The position numbers and the translations under genes were made by a program. Below are positions 46,401 through 58,080 of a DNA stretch of 64,000 nt, one piece after another. The notes below the pieces were generated by a model. That model saw nothing but the letters and a program-made list of their open reading frames with translations, was not told the origin of the DNA and ran no database searches. The DNA comes from Triticum aestivum (Eukaryota > Streptophyta > Magnoliopsida > Poales > Poaceae), in NCBI RefSeq assembly GCF_018294505.1, contig NC_057807.1:137112747-137176746 (forward strand). The letters are read 5' to 3'. Each line of letters starts with the position of its first letter. Within the stretch, counting starts at the first letter, position 1.

Positions 46401-46851
46401 ACCTGCTTTATCAGAACCTGCTTTACCCACAAAGACGACCTTTAAAGGCGTCATATCAGGTGTAGAGGCCAACTGTATAGGCTCAGTTACACTTGAAGTG
46501 GTCTTCGGATCCCCGGATAACTTCCAAAGCGAGGATTTAATCTTCGACATAGTCCCATTCCGCAGTGGCTATCATGCACTGCTCGGACGAACCACATTCG
46601 CAAAGTTCAATGCGGTGCCGCACTACGCATACCTAAAGCTCAAGATGCCAGGCCCTCGAGGAGTCATTACGGTCAATGGAAACACCGAACGCTCTCTCCA
46701 AACAGAGGAGCATACGGCGGTCCTCGCGGCGGAAGTACAAAGCAGCCTCTCAAGGCAATTCTCGAGTCCGGCTATTAAACGTCCGGACACCATCAAGCGC
46801 GTGCGGAGTAACCTACAACAAGACTGTCTGGCACGTTCAGAGCACGCGTAG
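43423..46851 (+). pseudogene. gag-protease of Fatima-like element 1
   Basis: The ATG at 43423 opens a 619-codon frame with an acidic N-terminal half, a Lys/Arg-rich block, a coiled coil (about 44590-44690) and the start of the gag core (FKPVNIEPYDGTTDPAVWIEDYL). The frame is ended by a 160-base MITE at 45237. Gag resumes at 45401 with stops near 45488, 45568 and 45908. A Cys/His zinc block (CQIHGTPEKPANHTNRDCW, about 45977-46035) precedes the protease, where DGC (46381-46389) stands in place of DGG. About 100 bases are missing around 46410-46430 relative to element 2. The last segment ends at 46851. It is inactive. Confidence 0.75.
45237..45396. mobile_element. Tourist-like MITE inside gag
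   Basis: A 160-base insertion relative to the same gag in element 2 (which reads straight through near 60810). It is bounded by TAA at 45234-45236 and 45397-45399, and its diverged ends read GGCCGCGCTTGGAT and, on the other strand, GGCTCTGTTTGGAT. A 3-base TAA/TTA target and such ends fit PIF/Harbinger (Tourist) MITEs. Confidence 0.7.
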
Positions 46852-48049
46852 CAATGCGGCCCCAACCCCAGCCCTCGCGAAATTGTGAAACCAGTACTGC
46901 GCGTACATAATTATGCTCTGGAAATACCATGGGCATAGGGGGGAGGGGCACGACCACAGCATGCCCAGAATGCGGCTCAACCGCACTACGGGCTCCCGAT
47001 TGTGTCATTCTTTTTTTTTTCTTACTTTCAGGACTCCGTTCTCCAGAAGCCCTGCCCGGCATTAGAATCGCCGAACACACGTGCAATAGCCAGGGAAGCA
47101 GAAAGCTACGTCGAGTGTCCAGGTGGTCTATATTACGAGCAGTATACCTAATTTACATACCATCCCGCAGCTCACCCCTAGAGGGGGACATGTCAAATAG
47201 TCCCGTCCCTTGCTTACCGCACTATTTGTATCGTTCTACTTTTACCGCAGCCTTCTTGAATAAACAATACATAGCTTCTGCCTATTATTGCATTCCCTTT
47301 TCTATCTATATATGTTCATTAATAACATGTTGCACCCGTACACTTTGGTACGGCTAAATACACCAAGGGCTTAAGTACCCCAAAATATGGTGTGATAAGT
47401 CCCAACACTTTCACAAGTGCGGCACCCCAAACTTATAGCATTATATGCATCGGCTCCGAATCATGTCTTGGGTCAATAGTTAGGTTTGCCCGGCTCCCAT
47501 GTTTTGGTACCTTACGTTCCGTTATATCGGCTAAGGTAGCACTGGGAGAACCACTGTGATTGTGCTCCGGTTGAGCTGGGTTAAGCACCTCAGTGGAGAA
47601 AGCTAAAACTGACCACCATGATAGGGCGAGAGCCTGTCGCTGTTCGAGAGGTTTTTCGAGTCCCTAAAGACTTATACCGCTTAGAGCGAGGAGTCGGCTT
47701 TGTCCGGCCTAGGCGTGGATAGCACCTCGAACTCGGTCTTCCGAATACTAGGGGCTTCGCCGAAATTTAAAATTATAGAATTCTATGGCTAAGTGAGAGT
47801 GTTCAAGCATTATAGTCCGGTTGCCTTGTTCGTTGCGTTGAGCGCCTCCCTCGAAGGACCCAAGAATGGGAAAAAGAGCGATCAAGTTTATCCCGAACAC
47901 CCCAGCACTCGTGGCATGGGGGCAGAAGCTGACAACTCGCCATCTCTCAAATTTAATAAACGGCCGCACAGCAGATAATATTTTAAATTCACAAGCGTTG
48001 CTTAGCGCATATGAACAAGTTTTCAGCGTACAGAATATCAAATGCGAGT
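46852..48049. other. Non-coding stretch between convergent genes of element 1
   Basis: No ORF is supported. A T-rich run lies at 47010-47022. The stretch separates the end of the protease (plus) from the end of the antisense gene (minus). The matching region in element 2 is 58081-59321. Confidence 0.6.
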
Positions 48050-51000
48050 TTACTCAAAAATTACATCTTTGGAGCATTCATCCGCTATAAGGCGGGCACC
48101 CTTCAAGACGCCCTCATAATACATCTCAGGCTTGCGATGCTCCTTGCCCGGTGGTGGTCCGTCCGTCACAAGCTTCTCAGCGTCCATCTTGCCCCAGTGC
48201 ACGTTAGCACGGGCAAGGGCCCTACGGACACCTTCGATGCAGACGGAGCGCTTGACGACTTCAATCCATGGACAGGCGTCCACCAGCCGCCTCACCAGCC
48301 CGAAGTAGCTCCCAAGCATGGCTTCCTTAGGCCACAGCCGAACTATGAGGCCCTTCATGTCCTGTTCGGCCACCTTATGGAGCTTGACCAGCTGCTTCAG
48401 CTGGTCGCTCAAGTGCACCGGGTGTCTGGCCTCAGCATACTGAGACCAGAACACCTTCTCCGTCGAGCTCCCCTCCTTGGTTCGGTAGAATGCGGCAGCA
48501 TCGGACACACTGCGGGGCAGATCTGCGAATGCTCCTGGAGAGCTCCGGATTCGGGTAAGTAACAGATAATTCACTTTCACGTGCTTGCTTTGCATAAAGA
48601 ATGCCTTACCCGCCGCTATCTTCTTCATCACCTCAATTTCCTGGAGGGCTTTTTGGGCTTCGGCCTTAGCGGCTTTGGTGCTCTCAAGGGCCGAGGCGAG
48701 CTCGGACTCTCGAGTCTTTGAGTCACGCTCCAAACTCTCGTGTTTTTCCACGAGAGCCTGGAGCTCTTGCCGCACCTCCGCCACCCGCGCCTCCTGCTTC
48801 TCTCGCTCGGTGCGCTCCGCGGCCGCATTGCTTTCGTACTTGGACACAGCTTCCTTCAGGGTCGCCACCTCGTTCATGGCCCCTGCAATACTCATGTTAT
48901 TCCTGTCATTTTTTGCAACCACATCTTTTATATATACTTCCATAAGATATTACTTACCTTCCTTGTCCTTGAGCTGCTTTTTGGCAAGGCCGAGCTTGTT
49001 CTCGGACCGCTCGAGGCTCTGCTTCAATGCATCGACCTTCGCAGTCAGTGCGGCAGAGGTCAACAGCGCAGCCTGCATTCCCATATTGACATACCTATGT
49101 TAGACTCCTGCGTATACCTTTTAGATCCTCAGTTCGGCTTTTCCTTCCGAACACCAAACTGAGCATCAGGGGCTACTGTCTATGCGGTAATATTTTTACA
49201 TATCTTAAATACATACCTCAAAGCCTGTTAGAAGGCTGGCACAGGCTTCAGTCAGCCCGCTCTTGGTGGACTGAACTTTCTGGATCACCACACTCATAAC
49301 AGTGCGGTGCTCCTCGTCAATGGAGGCGCCGTTAAGCGCCTCCAGCAAATTATCCGGCGCCTCCGGTTGGACGGAGGTCACCGGCGTCGTAGGCTTGCCC
49401 TTCTTACGTAGGGGCCGCCTGCCGAACTCCGGAACCAGTGAAGGTTCCGGTACGGAGTCCGGCATAGGGCCAGACTTAGAGCCCTTCGTGGTTTTATCCC
49501 CTTTACGCCTGGAGTCCGGGAGGTCGCCTTGCGGCGCCTCCAGGACCACCTCCTCCTGGTTGGGCCCCTTTTGGGACTCCACCTTGGTGTCATCCGCGGC
49601 GTGAGGAGAGGAGGCGGCTGAAAGTGAGGTGCTATTCACATCCGACGAATCCAGGGAGCCGCTCGTCGAAGCGTCGAGCCCGTCCTTGGGCGGGCTGCAT
49701 GGTTATATTCGGCGTTAGAAGATATTGTGCGACAAATGAAACACCATGAGTTATTCTGGTATCCGGACACTTACGATTTTGCCAGGGGCTTGGCCCTCGG
49801 TGGCCACTCCTCTTCGCTGTTGTTGGCGTTGGTGGAGTAGTCCGGAGGAAGGGTCCTTCCCTTCTTGGACCCTCCGGCCTCCCCAGTTGGGGCGGCCTTC
49901 CTTTTCTTCTCTCCCCCCGCTGGGGGAGAGGCTTCTTTTTCTTCCTCCTCGTTTACACGGGAGGAGTCCGCCTCGGAGTCATCGGACAATGAGTCCGACA
50001 ACACCTGGCGCTGGGAACTCCTTCGAGTTCCCGTGGCCTTCTTCTTGGCCTTCTTCTCCGGCACCACGTGAGGTGCCGGAACCAGCAGCCCCGTCAAGCG
50101 GGCATCCGCTGGGTCTTCTGGCAAGGGAGCCGGACAGTCAACCTGCCCGGACGTCTTCTGCCAATCTTGTCAAAGGTAAGGGAGTTTAGATCCCGCATAG
50201 AGTCAAATTATGAAAAACAACATGTACAGGGTAAAATAGCTTACCTCGTTGGCTTGACGCTGCGAGCTGAATCCGCGATCTTCGGTAGCGGATGCGTGAG
50301 CCTCGGCGCCCTTGAACAGCACCTTCCAGGCATCTTCGTACGTAGTGTCGAAGAGCCTGCTCAAGGTTTGGTGTTGTGCCGGATCAAACTCCCACAAGCT
50401 GAAGGCCCGTTGTTGGCACGGGAGGATCCGGCGGATGAGCATGACCTAGACTACGTTGACAAGCTTGAGCTTCTTGTTCACCAGGTTTTGGACGCAGGTT
50501 TGGAGTCCGGTCAGCTCTTCCAATTTACCCCACGCCAGGCCCGTCTCTTTACAGGAGGTGAGCCGTCTAGGGAAGCCGGATCGGAATTCGGGGGCCGCTG
50601 CCCATTTAAGGTCACGCGGCTCGGTGATGTAGAACCACCCCGATAGCCACCCCTTTATGGTCTCCACAAACGAGCCCTCGAGCCATAGGACGTTGGCCAT
50701 CTTGCCCACCATGGCACCTCCACACTCCGCTTAGCGGCCGCCCACTACCTTCGGCTTGACATTGAAGGTCTTCAGCCATAAGCCGAAGTGGGGCTGGATG
50801 CAGAGGAAGGCCTCGCACACAACGATGAACGCCGAGATGTTGAGGATGAAATTTGGGGCCAGATCATGGAAATCCAGGCCGTAGTAGAACATGAGCCCCC
50901 GGACAAATGGGTGAAGTGGAAAACCTAGTCCGCGGAAAAAGTGGGTAAGGAACACCACCCTCTCATGGGGTGGGGATGAGCTGCCCCTTGTCGGGGAGCT

Positions 51001-51100
51001 GATGCGCGATGTCGCTGGACAAGTATCCGGCCTTCCGCAGCTTTTTGATGTGCCCCTCCGTGACGGAGGAGGCCATCCACTTGCCTCCTGCTTCGGACAT
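48050..51100 (-). pseudogene. Five-exon antisense gene of Fatima-like element 1
   Basis: Exons on the minus strand: 51100-50245, 50165-49775, 49694-49217, 49072-48958 and 48882-48050, all with GT/AG boundaries that also exist in element 2. Exon 1 has a domain resembling the plant gypsy-type transposon family (PF04195 as I recall), with a FPLHPFVRG...YYGLDFHDLAPNFILNISAF core. Exons 2-3 are acidic, Ser-rich and Lys-rich, like a nuclear protein. Exon 4 and the start of exon 5 form a coiled coil. The rest of exon 5 is a helical domain ending near GVLKGARL. Defects: a frameshift near 50960, stops near 50730 and at about 50444. The last 297 codons are fully open. A TATA box lies 113 bases upstream. 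Function unknown. Confidence 0.7.
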
Positions 51101-51212
51101 AGCTGGGGAAGGTTGAGGCGGGATGTGCAGACTTGGGAGCTGGAGCTCGAGTGTGCGGAAATGGATGAGCAAAGGAGGAAGAAGGCGTGTGTGAAAAAGT
51201 GGATCCTTATCC

Positions 51213-51220
51213 CCTTATAT
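51213..51220 (-). promoter_or_regulatory. TATA box of the antisense gene, element 1
   Basis: TATAAGG on the minus strand in CATATAAGGGGATAAGG, about 113 bases upstream of the ATG at 51100. The same sequence and spacing occur in element 2 (54972), which supports a real promoter. Confidence 0.55.
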
Positions 51221-51652
51221 GGGCGGACGAAGCTATGCGTCCCCACCAGCCTGGTAAAACTCGCTTATCTCCCAAGCGCCGTAATCAATGGCGCGGTTGG
51301 GTTACCCACGCCTGTATTGATGAGAATCTCGGAATAAGGGGACATGATCTCTGCTTTGACAAGACGTGCCAAGGAAACTGCCTCGCTAAACGCGCTGAGG
51401 TGGGACAGTAAAAACGATTCGAATAAAGGCTTGGCCGTGGTGTGATGTCACGCCATGGAATACGTCAGCAGATTGAATTTGTGTAAATATTATTCTCTCT
51501 ACGGTGGTATGTGGAACTTATTTTGCAGAGCCAGACACTATCCTTGTGTTCAAAATCTTCTATGAAGTATTCGGAGGAGGAACCCGCCTTGCAATGCCGA
51601 AGACAATATGCGCGCCGGACTCATCGTCATTGAAGCCTGGTTCAGGGCCTAC

Positions 51653-52125
51653 TGAGGGAGTCCTGGATTAGGGGGTGTCCGGATGGCCGGACTATAGCCT
51701 TTGGCCGGACTCCTGGACAATGAAGATACAAGATTGAAGACTTCGTCCCGTGTCCGGATGGGACTTTCCTTGGCGTGGAAGGCAAGCTTGGCGATACGGA
51801 TATGTAGATCTCCTACCATTGTAACCGACTCTGTGTAACCCTAACCCTCTTTGGTGTCTATATAAACCGGAGGGTTTTAGTCCGTAGGACGAACAACAAT
51901 CATACCATAGGCTAGCTTCTAGGGTTGAGCCTCTCTGATCTCATGGTAGATCTACTCTTGTACTACCCATATCATCAATATTAATCAAGCAGGAGTAGGG
52001 TTTTACCTCCATCGAGAGGGCCCAAACCTGGGTAAAAACATCGTGTCCCTTGTCTCCTGTTACCATCCGCCTAGACGCACAGTTCGGGACCCCCTACCCG
52101 AGATCCGCCGGTTTTGACACCGACA
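51653..52125 (+). repeat. 3' LTR of Fatima-like element 1
   Basis: 473 bases, same ends as the 5' LTR. It is preceded by GCCTGGTTCAGGGCCTAC, a purine-poor version of the tract seen in element 2, and followed by the target duplication GGAGG. Confidence 0.9.
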
Positions 52126-52474
52126 GGAGGTTTTGGACAAGGTTCCCTTGGCCAAAGGAGAAGGACATACTCCAAGCTCCTCTTAATGTTTAGGGCTCTT
52201 ACTTGGAGTGTTGTATGTTGGGATTGTATCTCTAGTCCCACATCACCTAGTTTGGTACTGCTTTTGATGGATGTAAGACTTGGTTTGTGGTACTTTCTGA
52301 ACCTTGTATGTCTGTTGATGTACTCTCCTGCTAGTTCTCCCATGTTCTATGTTTGGATGATCTGTTGGAATTATGATATGTTGTGGATCAGGGCTTTATG
52401 CCAGTTCCTACTCTCTCTGGTTGATGATCAAGTACTGGTGCTTGATCTCTGGTACAATTTCTCTATATGTTTGC
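52126..52474 (+). other. End of LINE ORF1 and inter-ORF spacer
   Basis: The ORF1 frame continues after the target duplication to TAA at 52194-52196. From there to the ORF2 ATG at 52475 the sequence is T-rich and non-coding. Confidence 0.65.
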
Positions 52475-54077
52475 ATGAATAACACCAATAGAAGCTGGAA
52501 TATTCTCAATTGGAACATTAGAGGTATGAATTCTGAGGACAAATGGCTGGCCTTAAGGCAGAAGATTGATGAAAGTGATTGTAATATTTTGTGCCTTCAA
52601 GAAACCAAGAGAGAGACCTTTGACACGGCTTACTTAAAAAATTGCCCCACTAGAATTAATAAATTTGCTTTCCTTCCCTTTGTTGGAGCTTCTCGGGGGC
52701 TCCTGGTGGCTTGGAATGGCACTCAGTTCTCAGGAGAAGTCATTGCACAAAACAGGTTCTCACTTTCAATGCAGTTCACCAGTTTGCTCTCTAATCAGTC
52801 TTGGATTCTCTCTAATATTTATGCTCCATGTGATCCACAAGACAAAATGGAGTTTATTAACTGGTTTTTGAATATTCACATGCCTGATGATGTTGATTGG
52901 ATCTTAATGGGAGATTTTAACCTTATGAGGGCACCATCAGATAGGAACAGACCTGGGGGGATGTTAATGATATGCTTATGTTCAATGAGGCAATTAGTAA
53001 CCAAGGTTTGGTTGAATTACCTTTGCATGGTAGAAAGTTCAGCTGGAGTAACATGCAGCATGATCCTTTGTTGGTCAAACTTGACTGGTTTTTCACTTCT
53101 GCTTCCTGGATGACTTCATTCCCTAACACAATTGTGCTATCCCTTGCAAAGCCTATATTAGATCACTTGCCCTGTGTAATAAAAGTTGGTACTTTTATCC
53201 CAATTGCAAGAGTGTTCAGGTTTGAAAACTATTGGCTGCAACATTCTGACTTCAAACAGGTAGTTGCTTCTGCTTGGAATATCCCAGTGGGAAATCTTGA
53301 CTCTGTTAAGACTTTGAATGCTAAATTCAAGAACTTAAGAAGAGCTCTGAAAACTCAAATTGCAAAGTTAGATGAGCTTATCTTCATGTGGGATTTCTTT
53401 GAGGAATTTAGAGAGCTGGATATTCATGAATGGAATTGTAGGGCTATGCTTAAAGAGCAACTTCTTATTTTGTTGAGGAATCAAAACATCTATTGGAAGC
53501 AGAGAGGAAAAATCAAGGGGGTGAAGTTTGGCGATGAGAACACAAAATTCTTTCACACCAAAGCCTCAATTAATTACAGACATAATCATATTGCTGTTCT
53601 TCAGAATGATGACCAAGTTGAAATATCAGATCATGCTGGAAAAGCTGCAATTCTCTTGGATGCTTACAAAAAAAGAATGGGCACATCCCAAAAAACCACA
53701 ATGCACTTTGATCTGGATTCTTTATATGGGCAGAGACAGCATTCTGATATTTTTGACAATCTGGAAGTGCCTTTTACTGAAGAGGAAATTGATGTTGTAG
53801 TTAATGATCTTCCAACAGACAAGTCTCCTGGCCCTGATGGTTTTAACAATGAATTCCTCAAGTCTTGCTGGGACATTATTAAAGGAGATGTGCTCAAATT
53901 CATTTATGATTTTCATGCAGGACACATCTCTCTTGAGAGTTTGAACACTTCATACATAACACTCATTCCAAAGGGGACTACTCCATTGACAGCAAATGAT
54001 TTTAGGCCTATCTCTTTACTAAATTGTTGTGTGAAACTTGTTACCAAGCTGCTGGCAAATAGATTGCAAAAGGTGAT
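52475..54077 (+). pseudogene. LINE ORF2, endonuclease and N-terminal reverse transcriptase, frameshifted and interrupted
   Basis: ATG at 52475. The apurinic-type endonuclease domain shows NWNIRGM near the start, LCLQETK (about 52590) with the catalytic Glu, and MGDFN (about 52905). This domain nicks target DNA to prime reverse transcription. A run of six G at 52955-52960 marks a one-base frameshift; the frame continues from about 52961 to 54077. The later part has a linker and the first reverse transcriptase motifs (DKSPGPDGF about 53818, LIPKG about 53967, DFRPISLLN about 53998). The LTR insertion at 54078 cuts the enzyme; the rest resumes at 63259. Confidence 0.8.
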
Positions 54078-54550
54078 TGTCGGTGTCAAAACCGGTGGAT
54101 CTCGGGTAGGGGGTCCCGAACTGTGCGTCTAGGCGGATGGTAACAGGAGACAAGGGACACGATGTTTTTACCTAGGTTCGGGCCCTCTCAATAGAGGTAA
54201 TACCCTACTCCTGCTTGATTAATATTGATGATATGGGTAGTACAAGAGTAGATCTACCATGAGATCAAGGAGGCTAAACCCTAGAAGCTAGCCTATGGTA
54301 TGATTGTTGTTCGTCCTACGGACTAAAACCCTTCGGTTTATATAGACATCGAATAGGGTTAGGGTTACACAGAGTCGGTTACAATGGTAGGAAATCGTCA
54401 TATCCATAGCGCCAAGCTTGCCTTCCACGCCAAGGAAAGTCCTATCCGGACACGGGGGGAAGTCTTCAATCTTCTATCTTCATAGTCCAGGAGTCCGGCC
54501 AAAGATGACAGTTCGGCCATCCGGACACCTCCTAGTCCAGGACTCCCTCA
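54078..54550 (-). repeat. 3' LTR of Fatima-like element 2
   Basis: Ends TGTCGGTGTCAAAACC at 54078 and GACTCCCTCA at 54550 on the plus strand. The adjacent tract at 54551-54568 reads, on the minus strand, GCCTGGTTCAGGGGCTAC, in the purine tract position. Confidence 0.9.
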
Positions 54551-54971
54551 GTAGCCCCTGAACCAGGCTTCAATGATGACGAGTCCGACGCGCATATTGT
54601 CTTTGGCATTGCAAGGCGGGTTCCTCCTCCGAATACTTAGAAGGTTGGAACACATGGATAGTGTCCGGCTCTGCAAAACAAATTCCACATAACACCGTAG
54701 AGAGAATAATTTTTGCACAGATCTGTTGACGTATTCCGCGGCGTGACATCACACCATGGCCAAGCCTCTATTCATTTTTTATTTTTCTACCTCAGCGCAC
54801 TTAGCGAGGCGATTTCCTTGGCACGTCTTATCAACGCGTAGATCGTGCCACCTTATTCCGGGATTCTCATCAATACGGACGTGGGTAACCCAACCGCGCC
54901 ATTGATTGCGGCGCTTGGGAGATAAGAGAATTTTATCAGGTTGGTGGGGGACGCATAGCCTCGTCCGCTCA

Positions 54972-54978
54972 TATAAGG
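54972..54978 (+). promoter_or_regulatory. TATA box of the antisense gene, element 2
   Basis: TATAAGG in CATATAAGGGGATAAGG, about 120 bases upstream of the ATG at 55093. It is conserved with element 1. Confidence 0.55.
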
Positions 54979-55092
54979 GGATAAGGATCCACCTTTTTCA
55001 CCTACGCCTTCTTCCTCCCTTGCTCATCCATTTCCGCGCACCCCGAGCTCCAGCGCCCAAGTTCACACATCCTCCCTCGACCATCTCCATCC

Positions 55093-58080
55093 ATGTCTGG
55101 AGCGGGAGGCAGGTGGATGGTCTCCACCGTTATGGAGGGCCAAGTAAAAAAACTGCGGAAGGCCGGATACTTGTCCGGCGACATTGCATATCGGCTGCCC
55201 GACCAGGGGCAGCTCATCCCCACCCCTGAGCCTCATGAGCGGGTCGTATTTCTTGCCCACTTCCTCCGCAGACTGGGTTTTCCTCTTCACCCATTCGTCC
55301 GGGGGCTCAAGTTCTACTATGGCCTAGATATCCATGATCTGGCCCCAAATTTTATCCTCAACATCTCCGCGTTCATCATTGTGTGTGAGGCTTTCCTCTG
55401 CATCCAGCCCCACTTCGGTGGCTAAAGACGTTCAACGTCAAGCCGAAGGTTGTGAAGGGCCGTCAGGCGGAGTGCGGAGGCGCCATGGTTGGCAAGATTG
55501 CCAACGTCTTATGGCTTGACGGCTCCTTCGTGGAGACTGTAAAGGGGTGGTAGTCGGGGTGGTTCTACATCACTGAGCCGCGCGACTCTCAATGGGCGGC
55601 TACCCCCGAATTCCGGTCCGGCATTCCCACGTGGCTCACTTCTTGGAAGGAGACCGGCTTGGCGTGGGGCGATTCAACAGAGCTGACCAGACTCCAAACC
55701 TGTATGCAAACCCTGGTGAATAATAACCTTAGGCTTGTCAACTGATACAGGTTATACTCATCCGCCGGATTCTCCCATGCCAACAACGGGCCTTCAAATT
55801 GTGGGAGTATGATCCGGCGCGGCATCAGACCATGAAAAGGCTCTTCGACACTACGTACGAAGACGCCTGGAAGGCACTGTTCAAAGGAGCCGAAGCTCCC
55901 TCATCCGCCACCGAAGATCGCGGATTCCGCTTGGAGCGTCAGGCTTCCGTGGTAAGCTTTTTCGCCCCTTTAGGGGACTCTTTGTTTTTCATAGTTTAAC
56001 TCTATGTGGGATCTAAACTCCCTCGCCTTTGACAGGACTGGCGAAAGACGTCCGGGCAGGTTATCTGTCCGGCTCCGCTGCCAGAAGATCCAGTAGACGC
56101 CCGCTTGGCGGGGCTGCTGGCTCCGGCGCCTTACGTGGTGCCGGAGAAGAAGGCCAAGAAGGAGGCCACGGGGACTCGAAAGAGTGCCCGGTGCCTGGTG
56201 TTGCCGGAATCATCGTCCGATGACTCCGAGGCGGAATCCTCCCGTGAAAACGGGGAGGAAGAAAAAGAAGCCTCTCCCTCGGCGGGGGGGGGGGGGGGGA
56301 AGAAGAGAAAGGCCGCCCCATCTGGGGAGAACCCTTCATCCGGACGTCTCTGCCACCGCCAACGATGGCGAGGAGGAGTGGCCTGCGAGGGCCAAGCCCC
56401 TGGCGAGATCGTAAGTGTCCAGATACCCATGGCTTTCCGTTTTATTCATTGCATAATGTTCTCTAATGCCGAACAATCATGCAGCCCGCCCAAGGATGAT
56501 CTTGCCGCTTCGTCAAGCGGGTCCATGAGTTCGTCCGAGATGGAGAGTACTTCTCCTCTGGCCGCCTCCTCGCCTCGCGCCGCCAACGACACCGAGGTGG
56601 GGCCCCAAGGGGGGCCTGGTCAAGAGGAGGTGATGCAGGAGGCGCCACAAGGCGGCCTCCCGGACTTCGGGCGTGAGGGGAGCAAGACCCCTGGGGGCTC
56701 TAAGCCCGACCCTTGTCTGGACTCCATACCGGAACCTTTAGTGGTTCCAAAGTCCGGCAAGCGGCTCCTTTGTAAGAAGGGTAATACGCCGGTGTCCTCC
56801 GTCCAACCGGAGGCACCGGATAGCTTACTAGAGGCGCTTAACAGTGCTTCCATCGAGGAGGAGCACCACACTGTTATGAGTGCGGTGATCAAGAAAGTGC
56901 AGTCCTCCAAGAGCGGTCTGACTAAAGCCTGCAACAGCCTTCTAACAGGCTTTGAGGTAAGTTTTCAATATATGAAATAAGATTACTGCATAGACAGTAG
57001 CCCCTGATGCTCAGTTCGGTGCTCGAAAAGAAAAGCCGGACTGAGGATCTAAAAAGATATACGCAGGAGTCTAACATAGTTATGTCAATATGGGAATGCA
57101 GGCTGCCCTGCTGACCTCTGCCGCACTGTCTGCGGAGGTCAATGTATTGAAGGAGAGCCTCGAGCGGTCTGAGAACGAGCTCGGCCAAGCCAAAAAGCAG
57201 CTCGAGGATAAGGAAGGTAAGAAATACCTTATAGAGAATTAATAAAAATGTGGTTGCGAAAAAAAACAGGAATAACATGTGTATTGCATAGGCCACGAAC
57301 GAGGTGGCCGTCTTGAAGGAGGCGGTGTCCGCGGCCGAAAACAAAGCGGCCGCGGAGCGCACCAAGCGAGAGGAGAGGGAGGCGCAGCTGGCGGAGGTCC
57401 GGCAAGAGCTCCAGTCTCTCGTGGAAAAACACGAGGGTTTGGAGCGTGACTCGAAGACCCGAGAGTCCGAGCTTGCCTCGGCTCTTGAGAGTGCCAAAGC
57501 TGCTAAGGCCGAGGCCCAGAAAGCCCTCCACGAGGGTTATGAGGAAGATAGCGGCGGGTAAGGAATTCTTTATGCAAAGCAAGATGTAAAAGTCAATTAT
57601 GTGTTACTTACCCGAATCCGGAGCTCTCCAGGAGCCTTCGCAGATCTGCCCTGCAGTGTATCTGCCGCCGCCGCTTTCTACCGAGCCGAAGAGGGGAGCT
57701 CAACGGAGAAGTTGTTTTGGTCTCAGTATGATGAGGCCGAACAACCGGTGCCCCTGGGCGACCAGCTGAAGCAGCTGCTCGAGCTCCACAAGGTCGCCGA
57801 GCAGGCCATGAAGGGCCTTATAGCTCGGCTGTGGCTGAAGGAGGCCATGCCTGGGAGCTACTTCGGGCTAGTGCGGCGGCTGGTGGATGCCTGTCCCTGG
57901 ATTGACGTCGTCAAGCGTTCCGTCTGCATAGAAGGTGCCCGTAGGGCCCTTGCCCGTGCTAAGGTGCACTGGGGCAAGCTGGACGCTGAGAAACTTGTGA
58001 CTGACGGGCCGCCGCCGGGCAAAGATCACCGCAAACCCGAGTTGTATTATGAGGGCGTCCTGAAGGGTGCCCGTCTTTAG
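55093..58080 (+). pseudogene. Five-exon antisense gene of Fatima-like element 2
   Basis: Exons: 55093-55951, 56036-56410, 56485-56956, 57102-57216 and 57292-58080, with GT/AG ends at the places used in element 1 (exon 4 is 115 bases in both). Exon 1 encodes the gypsy-transposon-type domain. Exons 2-3 encode an acidic, Ser/Lys-rich linker with a poly-Gly run at a G-rich stretch (56285-56299). Exons 4-5 encode a coiled coil and a C-terminal helical domain ending in TAG at 58078-58080. Defects are a frameshift near 55425, a stop at about 55552, stops near 55743 and a frameshift and stop near 57540-57561. The gene runs from the 3' LTR side towards gag-pro. Function unknown. Confidence 0.7.

Larger units (their letters stand above)
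42903..52125 (+). mobile_element. Fatima-like Gypsy element 1, complete with LTRs, lacking reverse transcriptase
   Basis: Two 473-base LTRs (42903-43375 and 51653-52125) flank 8.3 kb. A perfect 5-base target duplication GGAGG lies at 42898-42902 and 52126-52130. By hand count the LTRs differ at about 17 positions (3.6%). Internally there is a broken gag-protease, a non-coding stretch and a five-exon gene on the opposite strand, but no reverse transcriptase, RNase H or integrase. The family name comes from memory of the LTR. Inserted in LINE ORF1. Confidence 0.9.
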
